From Alphaproteobacteria bacterium (lineage in GTDB: Bacteria > Pseudomonadota > Alphaproteobacteria > RS24), in NCBI GenBank assembly GCA_028816945.1, contig JAPPQG010000224.1, positions 1 to 5,605 of the forward strand: 5,605 nucleotides of DNA, read 5' to 3'. Both the position numbers and the translations under genes were made by a program. Within the stretch, counting starts at the first letter, position 1, and every line of letters begins with the position of its first letter. Below the pieces are notes generated by a model. That model worked only from the letters and a program-made list of their open reading frames with translations, was not told the DNA's origin and made no database searches. Below, piece by piece: positions 1-4,936 of this stretch.

Positions 1-767
1 TCCTCACCGCCTAAACGGCGCCCATCACCACGTGTCGCACCATCCCAAGGCATTATAGCGGATATTTGATTTGTCATAGGGTTAATCGGCGGGACATTTA
101 TAACCGGGCCACTATTTTTATAATAACCGTCAGAATTAACAAACATGCCTGCGAAGCGGAAAGCCAATTTATCGCTTGCTGGTATATTGACAGCGGCGCG
201 GATTTCACGGCGCCCATAATTCGCTAAAAGCACGCTTGCTTTTGTCTTTAATTCGCCAATGACAGGGCGTTTTGTGCGTAATGTCACCATGCCTGCTGTG
301 GTATTTTTACCAAAGAGCGTGCCTTGCGGGCCACGCAAAACCTCAATCTGTTCAATATCAAAAGCATCTAATAATTGGGTTTGCACATGCGGGACAACAA
401 AACCATCAATCGCTACACCCACAGGCGGGTCAGAATAAACAATAATATCGGCTTGCCCTGCCCCGCGCATCGCAAAGGAGGCCGCATTAAAGGCTGTAAT
501 TGTAGCTGCCGAGAAGTTCGGCACAAGAACGGCTATATCGCCAATATCGCGGGCAAAAATAGTTTCTGCCGCATCCCCCTGCACCGCTGAGACGGCAACG
601 GGTGTTGTTTGTAGATCCGTATCGCGTCTTGTTGCTTGCACGATAATTTCATCGACTTGCGCTAAAACCTGCCCTTTCGGTGTAAAAGTCACAAGCGATG
701 TGACAAATAAGGCAGATAATAGACCAGATGCCAAAACAAATTTGGCGCATTTTTTAATTACAGACAT
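1..767 (-). CDS. TonB-dependent outer-membrane receptor, N-terminal part (cut by window edge)
   Basis: This is an outer-membrane beta-barrel receptor that would take up a substrate using energy passed on by TonB-ExbB-ExbD. Reading the minus strand from the ATG at 767-765 gives 255 codons open to the left edge. Residues 1-36 form a signal peptide: basic start (VIKKCAK), hydrophobic core, and a likely cleavage at VLA36|Q37. A TonB-box-like stretch follows directly (DEIIVQATRR, about 39-48), then the plug domain. The plug contains ASFAMRG (96-102), PPVGVAIDG (114-122) and the family hallmark LRGPQGTLFGKNTTAG (144-159). First barrel strands begin after about 168. The start is supported by GGAG six bases upstream and by the complete signal peptide. 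No N-terminal signalling or carboxypeptidase-like domain is present, so FecA-type transmembrane signalling is unlikely. The substrate cannot be told. It is divergent from the CoA-ligase operon, which suggests a shared role in uptake and catabolism. The left-edge truncation is only the window boundary. Confidence 0.93.
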   Translation of the reverse strand, partial: MSVIKKCAKFVLASGLLSALFVTSLVTFTPKGQVLAQVDEIIVQATRRDTDLQTTPVAVSAVQGDAAETIFARDIGDIAVLVPNFSAATITAFNAASFAMRGAGQADIIVYSDPPVGVAIDGFVVPHVQTQLLDAFDIEQIEVLRGPQGTLFGKNTTAGMVTLRTKRPVIGELKTKASVLLANYGRREIRAAVNIPASDKLAFRFAGMFVNSDGYYKNSGPVINVPPINPMTNQISAIMPWDGATRGDGRRLGGE

Positions 768-773
768 GCTAGG

Positions 774-784
774 CTCCATCCTCT
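774..784 (-). promoter_or_regulatory. Ribosome binding site of the TonB receptor
   Basis: On the minus strand this reads AGAGGATGGAG. Its final GGAG is six bases before the ATG at 767-765, which is good Shine-Dalgarno spacing and fixes the receptor start ahead of the signal peptide. Confidence 0.7.
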
Positions 785-818
785 ATGTGTAGTTATTAAA
801 AATGTGTAGTTATTAAAA
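785..818. repeat. Perfect 17-bp tandem repeat in the receptor leader
   Basis: The unit ATGTGTAGTTATTAAAA occurs twice with no gap and no mismatch (785-801 and 802-818). On the minus strand each copy reads TTTTAATAACTACACAT, and the pair lies 18 to 51 bases upstream of the receptor ATG, just before its ribosome binding site. Each copy contains a weak -10-like TTTAAT/TAATAA in the receptor direction. It may be a duplicated promoter or operator element, or slippage in AT-rich DNA. Confidence 0.85.
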
Positions 819-857
819 CACTAAATAAAATAAAGTTTTACGTAATTAGGGATACTC

Positions 858-920
858 ATTTTACATTTGCTTATTTTACATTTACTTATTTGACGCTTAC
901 GCATTTTTCACGCTTACACA
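858..920. repeat. Four degenerate 15-17-bp direct repeats
   Basis: Two adjacent 15-mers, ATTTTACATTTGCTT (858-872) and ATTTTACATTTACTT (873-887), differ at one base. They are followed by ATTTGACGCTTACGC (888-902) and ATTTTTCACGCTTACAC (903-919), which share ACGCTTAC (893-900 and 910-917) in the same phase. The common core is AC(A/G)(T/C)TT(G/A)C at 863, 878, 893 and 910, that is, spaced 15, 15 and 17. The block sits roughly 95 to 155 bases upstream of the receptor start. The pattern fits a set of binding sites for one regulator, but no known consensus was recognised. Confidence 0.7.
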
Positions 921-941
921 TTCTGTTGCATTATGCACGCA

Positions 942-970
942 TTGACCCTGCCTACACTATAAGCGATAAA
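942..970 (+). promoter_or_regulatory. Candidate sigma-70-type promoter P1 for the rightward operon
   Basis: A -35-like TTGACC (942-947) is separated by 17 bases from a -10-like GATAAA (965-970). Transcription would start near 977 and give a leader of almost 250 bases containing the hairpins at 999-1099. The -35 match is strong and the -10 is weaker. This is a match by eye only, in AT-rich sequence where chance matches are common. Confidence 0.35.
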
Positions 971-998
971 TAGGCAACAAGTATTTATGTTCCATTTC

Positions 999-1099
999 TG
1001 CCAAAAAAACAGATTTTATGGCAAATTAAGGGCATTTTACAAGCCTTTGTTGCAAAAATACAACAGGCACTTATGTAGCAAAATCTTGCTACAAGTGCC
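999..1099 (+). other. String of four adjacent hairpins (structured leader or operator cluster)
   Basis: Four inverted repeats follow each other almost without gaps. They are TGCCA+AAAA with TTTT+TGGCA (999-1023, one-base bulge), AAGGGC with GCCTTT (1028-1048, one G-T pair), TGTTG with CAACA (1048-1065), and the strong dyad at 1066-1099. The second and third share base 1048, so both cannot form completely. Downstream of P1 they would lie in the 5' leader. No T-tract follows the last stem, so it does not look like an intrinsic terminator. The first three are weak enough to arise by chance in AT-rich DNA. Confidence 0.45.
1066..1099. promoter_or_regulatory. 14-bp inverted repeat with 4-base loop, possible operator
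   Basis: The left arm is GGCACTT (1066-1072) plus GTAGCAA (1075-1081), interrupted by AT. The loop is AATC (1082-1085). The right arm is TTGCTAC (1086-1092) plus AAGTGCC (1093-1099). All 14 pairs are Watson-Crick, with one 2-base bulge. The right arm contains the -35-like element of candidate promoter P2, so as DNA it could be an operator blocking P2. As RNA from P1 it would be a stable stem-loop. There is no following T-run. The regulator is unknown and no regulator gene lies in the window. Confidence 0.65.
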
Positions 1100-1114
1100 A
1101 CTATGCGCTAATAT
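1086..1114 (+). promoter_or_regulatory. Candidate promoter P2 for the rightward operon
   Basis: TTGCTA (1086-1091) is followed, after 17 bases, by TAATAT (1109-1114). Each hexamer matches the sigma-70 consensus at four of six positions. Transcription would start near 1121, about 100 bases before the first gene. The -35 element overlaps the right arm of the dyad at 1066-1099, a layout typical of repression. Assigned by eye only. Confidence 0.3.
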
Positions 1115-1155
1115 CCCATTTTTGCTATTCATATCTATATTATGATTCCCTATGG

Positions 1156-1185
1156 CCGATGATATGCAAAGGCATGATATGCAAA
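1156..1185. repeat. 15-bp-period direct repeat upstream of the first ABM gene
   Basis: The 12-mer ATGATATGCAAA is repeated exactly at 1159-1170 and 1174-1185, with GGC between, giving a 15-bp period. It lies 40 to 70 bases before the probable start at 1225, in the 5' untranslated region. It is too far from the start for a ribosome binding site. It could be a protein-binding site on DNA or RNA, or simple duplication. Confidence 0.7.
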
Positions 1186-1214
1186 TGAATAGGCGCATGA
1201 ACAAGACCAATTAT

Positions 1215-1219
1215 GGGGG
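1215..1219 (+). promoter_or_regulatory. Ribosome binding site that favours the start at 1225
   Basis: GGGGG lies five bases before the ATG at 1225. The in-frame ATG at 1213 overlaps this G-run and has only CAAGACCAATT before it, with no Shine-Dalgarno match. This supports initiation at 1225 rather than 1213. Confidence 0.5.
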
Positions 1220-1224
1220 TTGCT

Positions 1225-1524
1225 ATGGCACATACATTTATTGCCCGAATGAAAGTTTTTCCAGAAAAAGAAGCACAATTTATTAAAGCCTGCGAGCGTA
1301 TGGAGGAATCTGTGCGGGAGCATGAACCAGACGCTTTATATTATAAATTCTACCGCTTGCGCGAACCGCATGCATTTGCCGTCATTGAAAGTTTCAAAAA
1401 TGAAGCCGCCGATGAAGCCCACCAGCAAACAGACCATTTCAAAGAAATTGCCCCCGCCATGATTGAATGCCTAGACGGCGGCTATGAACGCGAATATCTC
1501 GACCCCCTAAAAGCAGGCGATTAA
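1225..1524 (+). CDS. ABM-fold protein, putative quinol monooxygenase (YgiN-like), copy 1
   Basis: A 99-residue protein of the antibiotic biosynthesis monooxygenase (ABM) superfamily. These are small dimeric ferredoxin-like folds that include cofactor-free oxygenases, but also many members with no proven activity. Typical features are the opening beta strand TFIARMKVFP (4-13), a helix running to HEP (33-35), the strand pair YYKFYRLREPHAFAVIESF (39-57), then the EAADEAHQQTD helix (60-70) with His66, and the C-terminal strand after CLDGG. Length is normal for a single-domain ABM protein. I chose ATG 1225 because a G-rich ribosome site precedes it and the N-terminus then matches the paralogue at 3248; ATG 1213 would add four residues (MGVA). 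It is the first gene of the operon and its stop is three bases from the ligase start. There is no signal peptide, so it is probably cytoplasmic. The fold is clear, but the activity is inferred from the family only. Confidence 0.87.
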   Translation: MAHTFIARMKVFPEKEAQFIKACERMEESVREHEPDALYYKFYRLREPHAFAVIESFKNEAADEAHQQTDHFKEIAPAMIECLDGGYEREYLDPLKAGD

Positions 1525-1527
1525 TCA

Positions 1528-3189
1528 ATGACAGAACATAATGATAATGTTTTGACATTAAGCGAATTGCTGTTACGGGCGGCGGCAGAAAACCCCGCAA
1601 GCGATGCGCTCGTCTTTCCCGATACAAAACAGACTTATGCAGAATTATTAGCCAATGCGCGCCGTTGGGCGAAAGCCTTTATCGCTTTGGGCGTGCAACC
1701 GAAAGCCCATGTCGGCCTGCTTATGACAACACAGGTCGAATTTGTGGAAGCCTTTTTTGGCGCCGCCCTTATTGGCGCGGCGATTGTCCCTATCAATGCG
1801 CGCTATGTATCGGCCGAACTTGCCTATATTATTGAAAATGCAGACATTGTCACTTTGGTCACAACCGATAAGGTGGCCGATGCGGTCGATTTTGTCGCCC
1901 GCTTGAATAAAGCTTTCCCCGCCATTGCCGATAATAATGACGCAAGCCAATTAACAATCCCCCAAGCCCCTATGTTGAATAATATTATCCTCACAGGTAG
2001 CCCTACCCGACAAGGCTATATTGGGGAGGACGCATTAGAGCAACTCATATCAAAAATTAGCGATGAAGATGTCGAGGCACGCACACAATCTATTCAGCCA
2101 ACGGATTTAGCCCTTATCCTTTATACTTCTGGCACAACAGCAAATCCAAAGGGCTGTATGATTCAACACCGCGCGATTGTCTCAAATAGCCGCGCACTCG
2201 GCCGCTATCGCTATAAAATGACGCAAATTGACCGTTTCTGGTCGCCCTTGCCTATTTTCCATATTGCTGGCATTTTGCCCATGATTGCCGTTATTGATGT
2301 TGGCGGCGCCTATTTAACCATTCCGCATTTTGAGGCGGGCATGGCATTATCTATGCTTGAAGAGGAAAAAGCCACCCTCACTTTTCCCTGCTTTGTAACC
2401 ATTATGCAGGATTTAATCGACCACCCGAATTTTGTAAAAACAGATTTATCACGCGTCCGCTTGATGAATTCCAATTTAGGCGTGCAACCCGGCACAATTA
2501 AACAAGCCATTTTGAAAGCCATGCCACAAACCATACAGGTTGGCACATTTGGCTTAACCGAAGCCTCAGGCACGGTTTGCACAAGCAGGCTAGATGATGC
2601 AGAAGAGATTCGCACAAGCCGTTTAGGCGTGCCTTTGCGGGGTTGGGAACTTAAAATTATTGATGCCGAAACGGGCGATGAATGCGGGATAGACCAGCAG
2701 GGCGAAATCTGCATTCGCGGCATGGGGCAGTTGTCGGGCTATTATAAAGACCCTGAAAAGACGGCCGAATCGATTGACCCGCAAGGTTGGGTGCATACGG
2801 GCGATATTGGCTCATTGGATGAAAATGGACAGATTATGTTTCACGGCCGCATTAAAGATATGCTGAAAGTGGGCGGGGAAAATGTTGCGGCGGCAGAAAT
2901 TGAAGCGGTGCTGAATACGCATGAGGCGGTGGAATTGGCGCAAATTGTTGGCGTGCCAGACCGCCGCTATGCAGAAGTGCCAGCCGCGTTTGTGAAATTG
3001 ACAAGCGATAGAAAAGCAAGCGAAAAAGAATTGATTGCCTATTGTGAAAAAAAATTGGCGCGGTTCAAAATTCCCCGCTATGTTCGCTTTGTCGAGGATT
3101 GGCCTATGTCGACAAGCAAAATCCAAAAATTCAAACTGAAAGAGCAATTTGTCACTGAACTAGAAAACCAAACAAAACAAAGAGCCTAG
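1528..3189 (+). CDS. AMP-forming acyl-CoA ligase (ANL superfamily)
   Basis: This protein probably activates a carboxylic acid with ATP to an acyl-adenylate and transfers it to coenzyme A in the cytoplasm. At 553 residues it is full length. Motifs appear in the expected order: phosphate-binding loop YTSGTTANPKG (199-209), FGLTEASG (341-348), TGD (424-426), hinge GRIKDMLKVGGENV (440-453), and the C-terminal catalytic lysine in STSKIQKFKL (K531). That last motif is one residue shorter than the common P-x-T-x-x-GKIQK form and lacks the usual Gly before Lys. No carrier-protein domain follows, which favours a free-standing CoA ligase over a peptide synthetase. The acid substrate (fatty, aromatic, alicyclic or steroid-derived) cannot be told. 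The start is three bases after the ABM gene stop with only a weak AGG far upstream, so translational coupling is likely. The two ABM genes flank it and an SDR follows, which points to a catabolic CoA-thioester route. Confidence 0.93.
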   Translation: MTEHNDNVLTLSELLLRAAAENPASDALVFPDTKQTYAELLANARRWAKAFIALGVQPKAHVGLLMTTQVEFVEAFFGAALIGAAIVPINARYVSAELAYIIENADIVTLVTTDKVADAVDFVARLNKAFPAIADNNDASQLTIPQAPMLNNIILTGSPTRQGYIGEDALEQLISKISDEDVEARTQSIQPTDLALILYTSGTTANPKGCMIQHRAIVSNSRALGRYRYKMTQIDRFWSPLPIFHIAGILPMIAVIDVGGAYLTIPHFEAGMALSMLEEEKATLTFPCFVTIMQDLIDHPNFVKTDLSRVRLMNSNLGVQPGTIKQAILKAMPQTIQVGTFGLTEASGTVCTSRLDDAEEIRTSRLGVPLRGWELKIIDAETGDECGIDQQGEICIRGMGQLSGYYKDPEKTAESIDPQGWVHTGDIGSLDENGQIMFHGRIKDMLKVGGENVAAAEIEAVLNTHEAVELAQIVGVPDRRYAEVPAAFVKLTSDRKASEKELIAYCEKKLARFKIPRYVRFVEDWPMSTSKIQKFKLKEQFVTELENQTKQRA

Positions 3190-3231
3190 CAAGCGGATGA
3201 AATTAACTGATAGATATAGCAACAGATAAGC

Positions 3232-3238
3232 AAAGGAG
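3232..3238 (+). promoter_or_regulatory. Strong ribosome binding site of the second ABM gene
   Basis: AAAGGAG ends nine bases before the ATG at 3248. It is the best Shine-Dalgarno match in the plus-strand operon. It follows a 58-base gap after the ligase stop, so this gene is probably translated independently and perhaps more strongly than its upstream neighbour. Confidence 0.75.
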
Positions 3239-3247
3239 CATATTATA

Positions 3248-3544
3248 ATGACCGCCTTTATTGCCAAATTAACCATTAAGCCAGACATGCGCGCCCAATT
3301 TGAGGCCGCACAAACCGAATTACGCACCCTAACCCATAAGCATGAGCCGAATACGCCGGTTTATGAATTGCTACAATCGCGCGATGAGCCGAATGTTTAT
3401 TTTTGTGTCGCAACCTTTACCGATGAAGCGGCCTTTGAATATCATATGCAAACGGACTTTCACGATCGCCTTGTGCCACCCATTATGGACTGTCTTGCGG
3501 GCGACATGGAATTGAGTTTTTACAATGTTATTGGCGAAAAATAG
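3248..3544 (+). CDS. ABM-fold protein, putative quinol monooxygenase (YgiN-like), copy 2
   Basis: A 98-residue single-domain ABM protein and a divergent paralogue of the one at 1225. A hand alignment gives roughly 30% identity over the whole length. Shared positions include FIA near the N-terminus, AQF (16-18), HEP (32-34), EP (47-48), EAA (60-62), His66, QTD (68-70), a Pro near 77 and CL.G (82-85). These conserved positions probably include the active-site or ligand-pocket residues. The family forms dimers, so homo- or heterodimers with the other copy are possible. It has no signal peptide or membrane segment. It has a strong ribosome site, and the SDR starts nine bases after its stop. Activity could be oxygenation of a quinol-like intermediate or a non-oxygenase role; the sequence does not decide. 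Confidence 0.87.
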   Translation: MTAFIAKLTIKPDMRAQFEAAQTELRTLTHKHEPNTPVYELLQSRDEPNVYFCVATFTDEAAFEYHMQTDFHDRLVPPIMDCLAGDMELSFYNVIGEK

Positions 3545-3553
3545 CGGTATTCT

Positions 3554-4369
3554 ATGGGGCAATTAGACGGCAAAACAGCCCTTATTTTAGGGGCAGCGGG
3601 CAAAGGCAATATGGCGCAAATTATCGCCCACCGCTTTGCTCGTGAGGGCGCACAGCTTATGCTTGCGGGCCGCCATGAGCAAGCCCTAAAAACATTAAGC
3701 GATGAGATTAGCCAAATCACCCCCAATCATCGCCCTGCTTATGCGCTTTGCGATATTACCCAAGCCACCCAATTAGCCGACCTAGCAGAAAAAACCATCG
3801 CTGAATATGGCAGTATAGATATTGCCCTTAATGCAACGGGCAAGGGGTTTGTCAAAAAATTTGAAGCCATAACAGAAAATGAGTTAGATGAAATTCTTGC
3901 CGTGCAATTTAAGGGCGTGTTCTTTTTTCTACAAGCCATGCTCGCCAATATGAAAGAAAAAGGCGGCGCGATTATTCAAATATCATCTGTGACAACAACC
4001 CTTTTGATTGAAAATTACAGCGCCTATATGGGAACAAAAGCAGGCATAGATCATGTGATACGCAATGTCGCCAATGAATATGGGCGTTATAATATAAGGG
4101 TTAATTCTATCTCGCCGGGTTTTACGGTAACACCTATGACCGAACATGCCGCCAATATGCCGGGCCTAACAGAGGCTTTTGCCAAAGAAATACCGCTTGG
4201 CCGTATTGGCACATCGCAAGATATTGCCGCGGCGGCTGTTTTTTTAGCTAGTGATGAATGTTTTATGACAGGGCAAAATTTGCAAATCAATGGCGGCATA
4301 ACTTTGCGCCGCAATCCGACACAGGCAGAAATTACAGCAGCCATTGCCGCCGCTAAAAATAAGAGCTAA
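3554..4369 (+). CDS. Short-chain dehydrogenase/reductase (classical SDR)
   Basis: A 271-residue NAD(P)(H)-dependent oxidoreductase with a Rossmann fold, acting on a hydroxyl or keto group. The nucleotide loop is LGAAGKGNMA (12-21), the G-x-x-G-x-G spacing of SDRs. Arg40 after beta-2 (AGR) suggests NADP(H) preference. The NNAG motif is NATG here (93-96). Catalytic residues are Ser144/145 (ISS), Tyr158 and Lys162 (YMGTK). The Asn usually found on helix 4 (consensus N-x-x-G-x-F) appears as Gln118 in AVQFKGVFF. The C-terminal half keeps the family pattern: NEYGRYNIRVNSISPG, IPLGRIG, DIAAAAVFLAS, and TGQNLQINGG, ending in a short Lys/Ala-rich tail. It is the last gene of the operon, nine bases after the ABM stop. 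The ribosome site is weak (AGCGG). The likely role is an alcohol/ketone step on the CoA thioester or its precursor, or an enoyl reduction; the substrate is unknown. Confidence 0.93.
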   Translation: MGQLDGKTALILGAAGKGNMAQIIAHRFAREGAQLMLAGRHEQALKTLSDEISQITPNHRPAYALCDITQATQLADLAEKTIAEYGSIDIALNATGKGFVKKFEAITENELDEILAVQFKGVFFFLQAMLANMKEKGGAIIQISSVTTTLLIENYSAYMGTKAGIDHVIRNVANEYGRYNIRVNSISPGFTVTPMTEHAANMPGLTEAFAKEIPLGRIGTSQDIAAAAVFLASDECFMTGQNLQINGGITLRRNPTQAEITAAIAAAKNKS

Positions 4370-4389
4370 AAGTAAAAGCAAAATAACCG

Positions 4390-4929
4390 CTATAATTCAT
4401 CAGCAGAGCGCAACGGGTTGCTGCCGTCCCAAACTTCGGCGGCTTTTTTTACACGGCCAAAAAAATCGTGAATAAAGGGGACATTCTCTAACACTTCCAC
4501 CATGCAATAAAGATGAGCGGAAGTATCCACATAGCAAAATTTCATATCGCCGAAAGTGCCACTCATAGCCACCACAAAACCTTGCGCTTGATAGCGGGCA
4601 AGCTCTGCCTCATAATCCTCCACAATCACGCCCACATGGTGAAAGCCTTCTTTGCCTTTTGGGATAAGGTCGCGATAACAAGACGGGCTATCGCAATGTT
4701 GCTCGACGAGTTCCACATGCACATCGCCGGCTTGCGCGAGGGCAGTTGAAAACTCAACCCCTTGCGGGCGGCCGCGATAATGCGGGTCGCCAATTTCTGG
4801 CCTATCGACAATAAAAAATGGCCCAATGCCGAAAGTGTTTGTCCAACGCGCCGCCGCTTCCTGCAAATCATTAACAACATAAGCAAGTTGCAAAATTTTA
4901 TGATTGATAAATGGCTGTGGTAAAAGCAT
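4390..4929 (-). CDS. VOC superfamily (glyoxalase-like) protein
   Basis: A 179-residue vicinal-oxygen-chelate protein with two paired beta-alpha-beta-beta-beta modules: about 11-76 (KILQLAYVVNDLQEA to VHVELVEQ) and 96-148 (FHHVGVIVEDYEAEL to MVEVLE). Aligning the modules gives a plausible metal quartet of Gln14, Glu73, His98 and Glu145. Gln sits where glyoxalase I and methylmalonyl-CoA epimerase usually have His. The GIGPFFIVDRP and YRGRP stretches fit the Glyoxalase_4-type subgroup. Family members include lyases, epimerases and dioxygenases; the reaction here is unknown. It starts seven bases after the E2 stop, with a stop codon in frame just upstream and no good Shine-Dalgarno, so coupling to E2 translation is likely. 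Its tail lies opposite the terminator of the convergent operon. It could act on an acyl-CoA or 2-oxo-acid related compound. Confidence 0.88.
   Translation of the reverse strand: MLLPQPFINHKILQLAYVVNDLQEAAARWTNTFGIGPFFIVDRPEIGDPHYRGRPQGVEFSTALAQAGDVHVELVEQHCDSPSCYRDLIPKGKEGFHHVGVIVEDYEAELARYQAQGFVVAMSGTFGDMKFCYVDTSAHLYCMVEVLENVPFIHDFFGRVKKAAEVWDGSNPLRSADEL
4420..4450 (+). terminator. Intrinsic terminator of the rightward operon, inside the opposing VOC gene
   Basis: GCTGCCG (4420-4426) pairs with CGGCGGC (4437-4443), giving seven pairs with one G-T. The loop is ten bases and seven T residues follow (4444-4450). It begins 50 bases after the SDR stop, in the right place to end the operon. It lies within the 3' coding part of the VOC gene, where the minus strand encodes KKAAEV, so the T-run and stem also serve as codons. 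The loop is longer than ideal. No matching terminator for the leftward transcript was seen. Confidence 0.55.
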
Positions 4930-4936
4930 AATTCAT

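Larger units (their letters stand above)
768..1224. other. Divergent intergenic region rich in repeats and hairpins
   Basis: This 457-base stretch separates the leftward receptor from the rightward operon. I found no convincing coding frame in it. It is strongly AT-rich. In order it holds a perfect 17-bp tandem repeat (785-818), an 8-bp palindrome TTACGTAA (838-845), four degenerate 15-17-bp repeats (858-920), a promoter-like pair (942-970), a run of adjacent hairpins (999-1099), a second promoter-like pair (1086-1114) and a 15-bp-period repeat (1156-1185) next to the first rightward gene. No convincing promoter for the leftward receptor was found by eye. The density of dyads and direct repeats suggests regulator binding or a structured leader, but no known riboswitch or operator consensus was recognised. 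Confidence 0.7.

Noticed and set aside
375..590. 71-codon plus-strand open frame
   Set aside because: It is antisense to the TonB receptor plug domain, whose frame has clear signal-peptide and plug motifs. The product is rich in Arg/Asn/Cys without family features.
858..920. CRISPR array or replication iterons
   Set aside because: The units are too short and contiguous for CRISPR repeats with spacers. No replication gene or DnaA-box cluster was seen nearby to support an origin.
1066..1099. Reading the dyad as an intrinsic terminator
   Set aside because: No T-tract follows the right arm (ACTATGCGC comes next), and it lies upstream of the operon rather than after a gene.
1213..1224. ATG at 1213 as the start of the first ABM gene
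   Set aside because: It has no ribosome site, and the G-run after it fits the ATG at 1225. The paralogue's N-terminus also aligns with the later start. It remains possible.
1648..1950. 100-codon minus-strand open frame, and similar ones at 2310-2723 and 2812-3147
   Set aside because: All are antisense to the acyl-CoA ligase, whose motifs cover the whole length. The opposing frames show no domain pattern or ribosome site.
4513..4749. Plus-strand open frame of 78 codons, and the overlapping minus-strand frame 4626-4940
   Set aside because: Both overlap the VOC gene, which has two recognisable modules and plausible metal ligands. Neither alternative shows family features.
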